Shown in pieces: positions 7,801 through 15,263 of a DNA stretch of 17,298 nucleotides. The notes below the pieces were generated by a model that ran no database searches, was not told the origin of the DNA, and saw only the letters and a list, made by a program, of their open reading frames with translations. A program made the translations under genes and the position numbers. Each line of letters begins with the position of its first letter. Position 1 is the stretch's first letter. This DNA is from Rhodothermia bacterium. Lineage in GTDB: Bacteria > Bacteroidota > Rhodothermia > Rhodothermales > JABDKH01. The stretch spans positions 1 through 17,298 of the forward strand of contig JAUIJQ010000012.1 in assembly GCA_030431165.1 (NCBI GenBank), read 5' to 3'.

Positions 7801-8235
7801 GGTGCCAATATCCTGGAGAACTTTGGTGTGAACGTTCTCTTCACGGCCGGCTCGGGCTTCCCGTACACGGCAATCAGCGACATCGGTCCGCTTACCGTCA
7901 GTCGCGCTCCATTGCCGTCTGGTGGTGTTAACGCAAACCGCATGCCGGCGTCCAACCGCGTCGACCTGAAGTTCGATCGTCGTTTCCAGATTCGTTCCGC
8001 CAACATCACAGCATTCCTGTGGGTTGAGAATCTGTTTGACAACGACAACGTGCAGAATGTCTGGCGTGCCACCGGTCTTGCAGGAGACGACGGCTACCTC
8101 TCAACGAGAGAGGGTGAGCTTGCCGCAGCGGCTAACCCCGCCGTATGGCCAACGCTCTACCAAAACCGTACGAACCTGCCCGGTAACTATGGTATTCCAA
8201 GGCAGACGCGCCTGGGACTCCGACTCGACTTCTAG
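4861..8235 (+). CDS. TonB-dependent outer-membrane receptor with CarboxypepD_reg-like N-terminal domain
   Basis: This 1124-residue protein starts with a signal peptide, MLRKWGMLVVMLLLTPVLAFA, with cleavage before Gln-Asn-Thr. Residues about 25-108 form a carboxypeptidase-regulatory-like beta-sandwich (GKISGRVIDQATGESIPGAN, later DVDGNYFILGVPVGSYDV). Residues about 120-235 are the plug, with LNIRGGRGSEVSYYIDGVKV and ARYGDAMSGIINITTKSG. The rest is a long beta-barrel with alternating aromatic strands, ending in LGLRLDF with the C-terminal phenylalanine used for barrel assembly. TonB-dependent receptors import ligands across the outer membrane using energy from TonB-ExbBD. No SusD-like lipoprotein is adjacent, so this is not a typical polysaccharide-utilisation pair. 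Instead a secreted protein and a PorV-like gene follow. The ligand cannot be inferred. Frequent Asp, Asn and Gly loops are normal for the family. Confidence 0.93.
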   Translation: MLRKWGMLVVMLLLTPVLAFAQNTGKISGRVIDQATGESIPGANVAVVGTTYGSITDVDGNYFILGVPVGSYDVQASFVGYQSETITGVQVSSGYTRELNFQLSEGDIELGEIVIEYERPLIQKDAVGTPKIVDAEQIVNLPVRGAASVAAIQAGVVSQEGSGTLNIRGGRGSEVSYYIDGVKVIGTTALPQSAIQEQEIMIGNISARYGDAMSGIINITTKSGSTNFFGSLEGITSEALDAYGYNLVSGTVGGPVAGDKLNFFLSAEFTDQLDSGPRAIGELHLPESIRNDLLAAPQAFRIDNADGETVYLPIPNSLADGAMLLVDDDAHVIVDNNQISFSDGTTIAIPEGADIESLNLNPIQRAQLLDPADFEREKAGFGAEYQNLSVAGNLQFSLFDQGRLRLGGRYITGNWDGLAFSNILFNPFNVSETNRDEYQIFGTWTQHLSGSTFYQLQADYTDYFSESFDPRFGPEPTDWLRYGDVDGEEAWATLRGYKDAPTTTVEQRINGTDTVMVNVPTFGNSYGDSDTPPGNVLLNLTNLPGGTTIGYSKSSRTQFRLTGSATTQVGINQLEFGGEYETRTYRAWNITASRLAGLVNDGFAEDVDPNDPLQNPNGWSNYEDIPAYLINNITGGYGYSLYGDSEVDTEDMAQFVLEDNTKPVEAYNEAPYQPIYYGGYVQNKIEFRDIVLNLGLRVDVFDNNMRVLKDKYARRPIRRAEEISGRPGNIGADYAVYFDDAENVIGYRDLDGTFYTTGGEEVQAAEILLNGAPILTSSRINETMFEDYEPQVTFMPRIGVSFPVTDRALFFASYGVVTQRPSTNSFQDLGGFVGTGSISNTNLNPERTTKYELGFRQRLGERSALTISGFFQQIDDLIQRRDLNFAFPNAYLHWENVDFGTVKGMEFGFDMRRTNGLAANVNYTLSFADGTGSGSNTTSTITWVDETPPNFISPLDFDQRHKVNVSLDYRLGKGEGPAIGGANILENFGVNVLFTAGSGFPYTAISDIGPLTVSRAPLPSGGVNANRMPASNRVDLKFDRRFQIRSANITAFLWVENLFDNDNVQNVWRATGLAGDDGYLSTREGELAAAANPAVWPTLYQNRTNLPGNYGIPRQTRLGLRLDF

Positions 8236-8241
8236 TCAGGT

Positions 8242-8277
8242 CTCCGGTTCGTGGAGCCGTGCGTCATGCGCGCACGG
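8242..8277 (+). other. Intercistronic stem-loops between receptor and secreted-protein genes
   Basis: In the 84-bp gap, CTCC/GGAG (8242-8245 with 8253-8256) and CCGTGCG/CGCACGG (8257-8263 with 8271-8277) form two adjacent hairpins. No T-run follows, so they are not a standard terminator. They may be an mRNA processing or stability element that sets different levels of receptor and downstream products. Function is inferred from position only. Confidence 0.4.
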
Positions 8278-8319
8278 TCCCACGGCCTGCCTGAGTGTAT
8301 CATTTTGTATAGCACACCA

Positions 8320-11300
8320 ATGACAATGAGCTATAACATCAAAGCATTGACACGGCGGGTAACCGCAGTGCTCACTGTGGCGCTGGCTATCGGGTTCTTC
8401 TCCGAGGCTGCGGCGCAGACGGGTAGCTGCACCTCGCCAACAGGAGAGGCGTTCCTCGACGTGAACAACGTCAGGGCGCGAATCCTGAACAACGGTAACC
8501 TCTTCTGGCGTGGCAGTCCCCACGTGTACGAAGTACCGAAAGGCGGTGGCGTTAATGCCATCTTCGCTTCGGGCGTGTGGTTCGCCGGTCTCGTCGACGG
8601 TCAGCTCCGTGCTGCCGCCGCGCGTTACGGCAACTACGAAATGTGGACGGGCCCGCTGGATGACAACGGTAACCCGCCGTCTGACTGCTCGGTCTATGAC
8701 AAGGTCTGGAAGGTCAGCCGCGCTGACGTTGTCGCCTTCGAAGGCGGTGCATCCGCGACCCCTGACATGGCCAGCTGGCCAACCGGCCTCGGTGCCCCAA
8801 CCCTGACCCCGGCTGTTGATGACGGCGTCGACAACGACGACGACGGTGACATCGACGAGCCAGGCGAAATGCGGAGCATCACGGCAGAGATCCTGCAGCA
8901 GCCGCTCTCACAGCGTATCAACCGCGTCATTGACCTCGCAGCCGGTGAGCGTCCCCAGGTAACTGGTGACCAGACGCTGTGGTGGATCATGAACGACCGC
9001 GGTAACACGCACAACGAGACAGAGACACCGCCGATCGGCCTTGAAGTGCACGCCCAGGCGTTCGCGTTCAACCAGGCCGGTGACATCGGGAACGCGACGT
9101 TCTACAAGTTCAACGTGTTCTACAAAGGCAACGTCCCACTCGAAGACGCCTACATCGGGATCTTCTCGGATCCTGACCTCGGCAACTTCGACGATGACTA
9201 CGTTGGCTCTGACTCGACGCTGGGTATCGGCTACGTGTACAACGCTGACAACGACGACGAAGGCGCAGACGGCTACGGCCCTGCTCCGCCGGCCGCTGGA
9301 TATGACTTCTTCCAGGGTCCGATCGTACCGTCAGTAGGCGACACAGCAAACGTGTCTGGAACAAAGGTTCCTGATTTCCGGAACCTCAACATGTCGAACT
9401 TCGCATTCTATAACAATGGGGGTGGCAACAACGGCGACCCGGGCATTGGATCGGAGTACTACAACTACATGTCGGGGCGCTGGAAAGATGGAACAAGATG
9501 GACGTATGGTGATGACGGGACGACCGAAGGAAATCCTGTAACCAACTACATCTTCCCGACCGATCCTACAACAGGTGAATTCTGGTCTGAGTTCAACGCC
9601 GACGGACTTGGCAACGCAAACGCGCCGGCTGACCGCCGCTTTGCGATGTCCTCCGGCCCGTTCCAGATCAATCCGAATGATCAGCAGGAGATCGTGTTTG
9701 GTCTTGTCTGGGCCCGAGGCACAGACAACCTGAACTCGGTCACGAAGATGTTTGGTGCTGACCGGCGCGCACAGGCCGCGTTTGACGCCAACTTCAAACT
9801 GCCGACTCCTCCGGATGCACCGTCTGTCACGGTGACGGCGCTTGATCGCGCGGTTGCTGTCGAGTGGACCAACGCACCGACGTCGAACAACTTCCTGGAC
9901 TCCTACCGCGAGTTTAACCCGCTTGGGGATCCGGATAATCCGTTCTACGAGTTCGAAGGCTACGAAGTACTTCAGTACACGAGCTTGCAGGACCAGGACG
10001 GTGTTGTGATCGCTACGTACGACGCCCCGAACGGTATCACCGACATCATCGACGACGTTGATGAAGACGGGATCTCCGCCATCGAGGCACGCGGACGTGA
10101 CAACGGCATTCAGCATGCGCACGTGATCTCCGGTCTCACGAACTACCAGACATACTACTTTGGTGTTCGTGGCTACGCATACAACGAAGGATCGATTCCG
10201 AAGGCGTTCCAGTCGCCGCCGAGCCGATTCACGGTTGTCCCTGCAAAGCCATCGGCTGTCCTTTCGGAAGCTGCTCAGACCGCGGCGCTTGATCGTAGCG
10301 AGCCCGACATCGTAGCCGTCCGTACGGCAGGCGTCGGCGACGGTACGGTCACTGCTGACATCGTTAACCCGGGAGCAATCCGCGCTTGTGAGTACCGCGT
10401 TGAGTTCTACGAACTCGGAGCGGGCAAAGCAGCTCGCGTCGCGCAGAGCGACCCTGAGGCTGTTGACGCACTCACCGACGAGGAACTCGCCGAAGCCGGC
10501 AAGACCGCTGCAGACCACATCACCTACGACGTCTTCTGTGGCGAAGAAAAGGTGTTTGACGGTTCTGCCTCAGGTTCAGCCGCTCCGCAGCGTGCAAACC
10601 TCTTCGTAAGTGACGGACTCGAGTTCTCGATCGAAGGCCCATCCTTCGGCTTCAGGAACTTCCTTGCTGTCCAGAACGCCGCCGGCGCGATTGATCCTCC
10701 GGATTTCGCGGCCTTTGCGTTCAACGGCTGGGGCTTCCCGCACCCAACGACGGGTGACCGCCCGACGTCAGCTCAGCAGACAAACGGCTCGACCTGGGGC
10801 TTCCACGCCGGTGGCGGTGACGAAGGCCCGTATGGTGCACCTGATGTAGGTGGTTCGTTCATGGCCCGCGTCACAAGTGACGGTGCTACGGTCGACTTCA
10901 TCGGCATCTACGATTACGAAATGCGCTTCACGGCTGCTGGTGGGCTTGCCTACCGACGGTTCAACGATGGCGCCGTCGTAAACGTACCGTTTGAACTGTG
11001 GCGTACCGGTATCTCGACGCCGAACGACCCATCCGACGATGTCCGGCTTATTCCGGCAATCTGCGAGTGGGCTTGTATCATCGGCAACCAGGCCGACTAC
11101 GAAGCAGCCGGGTGGACAGACCTCGAGTACGACATCGCGTCTGATCACGGCGTCTCCGGTGGTGCTGATGACCCGTACACCGACTGGATCTACTGGGGCG
11201 AGCCTGGTGATCTGACTCCTGGTCAGGCCGGCTACGAGGCCTTCTACGGACTGAATGGTCTGTCAGGCGGTACGTGGGCCCATGACACGATTCGTCGTAC

Positions 11301-11793
11301 GGTTCTCGTGAACTGGAATGGTGGCTCGGCTCCGCCGTACGATGCGGATCTGCCTGAAGAAGGCACGGTCTTCCGCATTGAGACGAACAAGCCGAACCAG
11401 CCTGGTGACGTACACTCGTTCTCGACCGTCGGTCTCGACGCTGCCGCTGCCAGCCTTGAGCTGCAGCAGGAGCGACTCGAAGACATCGGTATCGTACCGA
11501 ACCCGTACAAGGGCGCGTCCTCATACGAAGTCAACCAGCTGATCGATGAGGTTCGCTTTACGAACCTGCCTGATCAGGCCACGATTCGTGTGTTCACGCT
11601 GAACGGCACGCTGCTGAAGACACTCGTGAAAAACAGCCCCGGTGTTCGCACCCTGAGCTGGGACCTCACGACGGACACGCTGCTTCCGCTCGCCAGCGGT
11701 ATGTACCTGATCCACGTCGACGTACCTGGCGTGGGCGAACACGTGATGAAGTTTGGAGTCGTCAAGAAGCGAATCCAGCTCAACACGTTCTAG
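8320..11793 (+). CDS. Giant secreted protein with FN3-like region and T9SS-style C-terminal domain
   Basis: This 1157-residue protein has a signal peptide (MTMSYNIKALTRRVTAVLTV through FFSEAAAQ). The mature part opens with VRARILNNGNLFWRGSPHVY and VWFAGLVDGQLRAAAARYGN. To my recollection, this recurs in large uncharacterised secreted proteins of Rhodothermota and related phyla. An acidic VDDGVDNDDDGDIDEPGE segment (about 166-183) looks like a calcium-binding loop. A fibronectin type III-like region spans about 493-640. The last 100 or so residues (GIVPNPYKGASSYE, RVFTLNGTLLKTL, LASGMYLIHVDVPG, VMKFGVVKK) have the form of a type A T9SS sorting domain. It is therefore probably exported across the outer membrane and held at the surface or released. 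The frame is open from 8251, but the ATGs at 8320 and 8326 sit directly before the signal peptide. I chose 8320, and neither has a good ribosome-binding site. Molecular function is unknown. Confidence 0.82.
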   Translation: MTMSYNIKALTRRVTAVLTVALAIGFFSEAAAQTGSCTSPTGEAFLDVNNVRARILNNGNLFWRGSPHVYEVPKGGGVNAIFASGVWFAGLVDGQLRAAAARYGNYEMWTGPLDDNGNPPSDCSVYDKVWKVSRADVVAFEGGASATPDMASWPTGLGAPTLTPAVDDGVDNDDDGDIDEPGEMRSITAEILQQPLSQRINRVIDLAAGERPQVTGDQTLWWIMNDRGNTHNETETPPIGLEVHAQAFAFNQAGDIGNATFYKFNVFYKGNVPLEDAYIGIFSDPDLGNFDDDYVGSDSTLGIGYVYNADNDDEGADGYGPAPPAAGYDFFQGPIVPSVGDTANVSGTKVPDFRNLNMSNFAFYNNGGGNNGDPGIGSEYYNYMSGRWKDGTRWTYGDDGTTEGNPVTNYIFPTDPTTGEFWSEFNADGLGNANAPADRRFAMSSGPFQINPNDQQEIVFGLVWARGTDNLNSVTKMFGADRRAQAAFDANFKLPTPPDAPSVTVTALDRAVAVEWTNAPTSNNFLDSYREFNPLGDPDNPFYEFEGYEVLQYTSLQDQDGVVIATYDAPNGITDIIDDVDEDGISAIEARGRDNGIQHAHVISGLTNYQTYYFGVRGYAYNEGSIPKAFQSPPSRFTVVPAKPSAVLSEAAQTAALDRSEPDIVAVRTAGVGDGTVTADIVNPGAIRACEYRVEFYELGAGKAARVAQSDPEAVDALTDEELAEAGKTAADHITYDVFCGEEKVFDGSASGSAAPQRANLFVSDGLEFSIEGPSFGFRNFLAVQNAAGAIDPPDFAAFAFNGWGFPHPTTGDRPTSAQQTNGSTWGFHAGGGDEGPYGAPDVGGSFMARVTSDGATVDFIGIYDYEMRFTAAGGLAYRRFNDGAVVNVPFELWRTGISTPNDPSDDVRLIPAICEWACIIGNQADYEAAGWTDLEYDIASDHGVSGGADDPYTDWIYWGEPGDLTPGQAGYEAFYGLNGLSGGTWAHDTIRRTVLVNWNGGSAPPYDADLPEEGTVFRIETNKPNQPGDVHSFSTVGLDAAAASLELQQERLEDIGIVPNPYKGASSYEVNQLIDEVRFTNLPDQATIRVFTLNGTLLKTLVKNSPGVRTLSWDLTTDTLLPLASGMYLIHVDVPGVGEHVMKFGVVKKRIQLNTF

Positions 11794-11845
11794 TCCAGCA
11801 CTGGCAATCAGAGGTACTCACGTGATTAGAAAAAAGGCTTTAGCT

Positions 11846-12898
11846 ATGAACACAATGATTCGTAAGAGCCGGCGTGCTGCTGCCTGGGTGATGGCCATTG
11901 CTGTGGTCATGCTCGGCGTGCAGGAAGTGCAGGCTCAGAAGAGCGATCGAGCCGGTACTGCTGGTGCTGCTCAGCTGCTCGTGCCGGTTACCGCGCGCAA
12001 CACTGCGCTCGGTAACAACACCACGAGTGCTGTCAGCGGCATGAACGGGTTGGAGGCACTGTACAACAACCCGGCCGGCCTCGCGGTCAACATGGGCACT
12101 GCTGCCATGTTCAGCCGCATGGAATACGTCGCTGATATCGGAGTTAACTACTTCGGTATTGGACAGCGTATTGGTAACAACAACATCGCACTGACGGTTA
12201 CCGCATGGGACCTCGGCGACATTCCGTTGCAGACGGAAACGGCGCCTGAGATCAGCAGCGTTACCTACAGCGCGACCTTCCTCACAGCCGGATTCAGCTA
12301 TGCACGTCAGCTGACCGACCGTATCGCAGCCGGGGTCACCCTGAAAGCGATCAACGAGTCGATCGACGACGTATCCGGTACCGCTGTTGCGTTCGACGCA
12401 GGGATGACCTACCTCGTAGGTGAGACCGGTCTTCGCATGGGCGTTGCACTGAAGAACATCGGTAACGAGTTGCAGTACTCGGGAACGGGTCTCATCCGTC
12501 AGGTCCAGTTGCCTGACCAGAACCCGGTCTCCACGTCAAACGCTGTCGCCCTTGAAAGTGACGGCGTGCAGCTTCCGTCACTGCTGAACTTCGGTGTTGC
12601 CTACACGCGTGATATCGGAACGCAGGGCTCAGTAACCTTCATGGGTAACTTCCGTTCGAATTCGTTCGATCAGGATCAGTACTCAGGTGGTATCGAGCTC
12701 GGCTTCCAGGATATCGTGTATGTTCGCGGCGGCTACCAGCTGCAGGAAGACAGCGACCTGTCGTTCTTCACGGGCGCCACGTTTGGTGCCGGTCTGAACG
12801 TCCCGCTCGGCGGCAACAACCTTTCGGTTGACTATGCATACGTGCCGACGGACTTCTTTGACGCTGTACAGTACATCACCGCATCGGTGACGCTGTAA
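11846..12898 (+). CDS. PorV/PorQ-family outer-membrane barrel protein
   Basis: This 350-residue protein has a signal peptide (MNTMIRKSRRAAAWVMAIAV through VQEVQAQ). It then shows TAGAAQLLVPVTARNTALGN and a LEALYNNPAGLA motif, the N-terminal signature of the PorV/PorQ branch of the FadL-like barrels. The remainder is amphipathic beta-strands (such as VTLKAINESIDDVSGTAVAF and SVDYAYVPTDFFDAVQYI). PorV proteins bind the sorting domains of T9SS cargo at the outer membrane and carry them to the attachment complex. This copy follows a T9SS-style cargo gene by 52 bp, suggesting a dedicated partner. An open frame extends back to 11753 inside the previous gene, and a GTG at 11822 (preceded by AGAGGT) is an alternative start. 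ATG 11846 is preferred because it puts the basic residues and hydrophobic core of the signal peptide at the start. Confidence 0.8.
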   Translation: MNTMIRKSRRAAAWVMAIAVVMLGVQEVQAQKSDRAGTAGAAQLLVPVTARNTALGNNTTSAVSGMNGLEALYNNPAGLAVNMGTAAMFSRMEYVADIGVNYFGIGQRIGNNNIALTVTAWDLGDIPLQTETAPEISSVTYSATFLTAGFSYARQLTDRIAAGVTLKAINESIDDVSGTAVAFDAGMTYLVGETGLRMGVALKNIGNELQYSGTGLIRQVQLPDQNPVSTSNAVALESDGVQLPSLLNFGVAYTRDIGTQGSVTFMGNFRSNSFDQDQYSGGIELGFQDIVYVRGGYQLQEDSDLSFFTGATFGAGLNVPLGGNNLSVDYAYVPTDFFDAVQYITASVTL

Positions 12899-12918
12899 AC
12901 GTCGAAGGAACCGCTTAG

Positions 12919-12950
12919 AGGGGGGCGAGTGTTACTCGCCCCCCTTTTTT
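12919..12950 (+). terminator. Strong intrinsic terminator ending the envelope locus
   Basis: GGGGGGCGAGT (12920-12930) pairs perfectly with ACTCGCCCCCC (12934-12944) around a three-base GTT loop, followed by six T residues. An A-T pair extends the stem into the T-run. It begins 20 bp after the PorV-like stop codon and separates the envelope locus from the cytochrome gene. Confidence 0.95.
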
Positions 12951-13008
12951 ATTGCGCCGAAGTTTTCAGTGCGCCACCATGCCGAACCGACACAGAGTCC
13001 AGAAGCAA

Positions 13009-15234
13009 ATGAGCGCGCCGCCTCGAAATCGTATGCGCGCGGTCTACGGCCTTCTCGTTGTTGCGGCATTATTCTCGGCGTGTCGCGCCGGTGAAGACGC
13101 GTCGCCCGCTGTTGTTGACGACCCCTCCAGCCAGTCTGTCGCGTATCGCAGCATCTCCGAGAACGCGACATATACCGGGGATCAGGTCTGCGCCACCTGC
13201 CACGAAGATGAATGGTCAGGATTCCAGTCGCATGGGATGGCCAACTCCTACTACCCGCTGACGCGTGACAACCTCGTTGAGGACTTCGACGTAGCTCCGA
13301 TAGAGCATCCAGATGGAGATTGGTTCTACCGGCCCGTTGCGACAGACAGTGGCTATTTCCAGGAGGAGTACCGCCTTAATCGACGTGGTGAAGTTGACCA
13401 TCGGCTACTACGCAGAATGGACTTTGTCGTAGGCAGCGGCACGGCGGCACGCACCTACATGACTGACGTTGATGGGCGTCTGTATCAGATGCCGTTGACG
13501 TGGTATACGCAGAACCAGCGCTGGGACTTCAGTCCCGGCTACGAGGTAGGCAACAAACGGTTTGACCGCGCGATTCCAGATCGCTGCATGGCGTGTCACA
13601 ACGCGTATCCCGAGACGGTCCCGTTCGTCGATGGCAAATACACCGAGGTGCCCAATGGCATTGGATGTGAACGTTGCCACGGCCCGGGCTCGCTACATGC
13701 CGACGAACGTTTGGTCGACGAACAGGCACCCGATTCCATCGACTATACAATCGTGAATCCCGTTGACCTTGACCTGGATAGGCAGCTCGATGTCTGCCAG
13801 CAGTGCCACCTGCAGACAACTGTGTCCCTGCTTCGCGACGGACGCGGTCCGTTTGATTTTCGACCTGGACTCGATTTGTCCGAGTATGTCTCGCTGTACT
13901 ACGCGGAGCAGGCGCAGGAAGACGCGGAGTCAATCGACGTCATCTCACACGCTGACAGAATGAAGCAGAGCGCGTGCTTCGTCGGATCGCTGGCGATGGA
14001 TGTCACGATGACGTGTACGACGTGTCACGATCCACACCAGGGTTTTCGTGCTGTTGGCGAAGGGTATTTTGACCGGGCGTGCCAGTCGTGTCATCCGACC
14101 GAATCACTGAACGCCCGATTTGAAGTTGGAAGCGCGGCCAGGGAACAGCATGCCAGTGAGTCAGCAGCCTGCTCGAGTTGCCACATGCCGAAGGTGCAGG
14201 CCGAAGACGTGACGCACGCATCGTTCACAGATCACTGGGTGCGCGTGGTCGGGGAGGGGGAGGAAGAATCTACATCGGGCGCTCAACCGCTAAGGCCTGA
14301 ACCGACTCATCGAGGGACCGTGCTTCACGCATACTTCCCGTCTGACTCGACGCGATCAGACGAGCCCATCTACCGGGGTATGTCTTATATCGTGCTCGGC
14401 AAGCAACGGAACGACTCCCTCGCCATGAGCCGGGGCCGGCGTCTGCTTGAAGACGCTTTGGGTGATCGGCGCGGATCCTACCCGGAAGCATGGTCGCTGC
14501 TCGGGTGGTCCCGACTTGCTGCCGGCGACACGTACGGCGCGATCAATGCGATCGAAGAAGCGATCCAGATTGAAGGCCCCGTCCCGGAGCGTCTAAACGC
14601 GCTTGCACAGGCACTTGAATCCACAGGGTCAGAGACCGCTCGCATCGAGGCACTGTATCGTCAGGCACTTGAAGTCCAGCCGCTGGCAGCGGATATCCGC
14701 GTCAATCTTGGCCGATTCCTGGAGACGCGGAATCGGATCGACGAGGCAGTCGCAGAGTATCGACGGGCGACTGCTGACTCGCCTACCATGGCGGCCGCCC
14801 ATTATAACCTGGGCACGGCGAACCTTCGGCTTGGCAACGCCGACGAGGCTGAGCGTTCCCTGCGACAGGCTATCCATCTGGTGCCCGACTACGACCAGGC
14901 CTTGGGTAACCTTGCGCTGCTTCTGGCATCCACTGATCGTAAGACGGAGGCCGGAGCCATGTTTCGACGGGCGCTGGACACAGACCCGCGGAGCGCAGTT
15001 GCCAATGCGAACCTCGCCACGTTCTACCTCGGAGATGGTCGCGCGGTCGAAGCCGTTCCACTGTTTGTTGAGGCGATCCGCATTGATCCCGAATACATCC
15101 AGGCCCGCCTGAACCTTGCCGTCGCGTATTTCCAGGTCGGCGATGTGGTTCGTGCGCGGCAGCAGGCTTCGGAGGTGATCAGGCGAGAGCCGTCGAATCG
15201 ACGCGCAGCTGAGATTCTCGCCGCGCTGGAGTAG
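13009..15234 (+). CDS. Seven-CxxCH multihaem cytochrome c fused to TPR repeats, predicted lipoprotein
   Basis: From ATG 13009 this is 741 residues. A short lead ends in VVAALFSAC, a lipobox with the acylated Cys at about 25, so the protein should be membrane-anchored outside the cytoplasm. Seven haem-attachment motifs follow: CATCH (61-65), CMACH (193-197), CERCH (220-224), CQQCH (263-267), CTTCH (336-340), CQSCH (358-362) and CSSCH (388-392). CTTCHDPHQG and CERCHGPGSLHA are typical of the doubled-CxxCH and cytochrome c554-like groups. Residues about 489-741 form at least six tetratricopeptide repeats (AHYNLGTANLRLGNADEAER, ARLNLAVAYFQVGDVVRARQ). A periplasmic or surface electron-transfer role with protein-protein contacts is likely, but donor and acceptor are unknown. 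ATGs at 12979 and 13033 are alternative starts. It begins 58 bp after the terminator, and I found no clear promoter in that gap. It converges on ypdA with a 29-bp gap. Confidence 0.88.
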   Translation: MSAPPRNRMRAVYGLLVVAALFSACRAGEDASPAVVDDPSSQSVAYRSISENATYTGDQVCATCHEDEWSGFQSHGMANSYYPLTRDNLVEDFDVAPIEHPDGDWFYRPVATDSGYFQEEYRLNRRGEVDHRLLRRMDFVVGSGTAARTYMTDVDGRLYQMPLTWYTQNQRWDFSPGYEVGNKRFDRAIPDRCMACHNAYPETVPFVDGKYTEVPNGIGCERCHGPGSLHADERLVDEQAPDSIDYTIVNPVDLDLDRQLDVCQQCHLQTTVSLLRDGRGPFDFRPGLDLSEYVSLYYAEQAQEDAESIDVISHADRMKQSACFVGSLAMDVTMTCTTCHDPHQGFRAVGEGYFDRACQSCHPTESLNARFEVGSAAREQHASESAACSSCHMPKVQAEDVTHASFTDHWVRVVGEGEEESTSGAQPLRPEPTHRGTVLHAYFPSDSTRSDEPIYRGMSYIVLGKQRNDSLAMSRGRRLLEDALGDRRGSYPEAWSLLGWSRLAAGDTYGAINAIEEAIQIEGPVPERLNALAQALESTGSETARIEALYRQALEVQPLAADIRVNLGRFLETRNRIDEAVAEYRRATADSPTMAAAHYNLGTANLRLGNADEAERSLRQAIHLVPDYDQALGNLALLLASTDRKTEAGAMFRRALDTDPRSAVANANLATFYLGDGRAVEAVPLFVEAIRIDPEYIQARLNLAVAYFQVGDVVRARQQASEVIRREPSNRRAAEILAALE

Positions 15235-15263
15235 GCGCGCCCGCCGCGTATTCAACCCACGCG

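Noticed and set aside
8251..8319. Upstream extension of the secreted-protein gene to ATG 8251
   Set aside because: It would put 23 unrelated residues, encoded by the intercistronic hairpins, in front of a clear signal peptide.
9331..10518. 395-codon open frame on the minus strand
   Set aside because: It lies wholly opposite the secreted-protein gene, whose signal peptide, FN3-like region and sorting domain are clear. The antisense product has no recognisable motifs and is rich in Arg, Val and Cys, as expected from an out-of-frame reading of GC-rich DNA.
15235..15263. Possible bidirectional terminator between the cytochrome and ypdA genes
   Set aside because: The 29-bp gap has no stem followed by a T-run in either direction.
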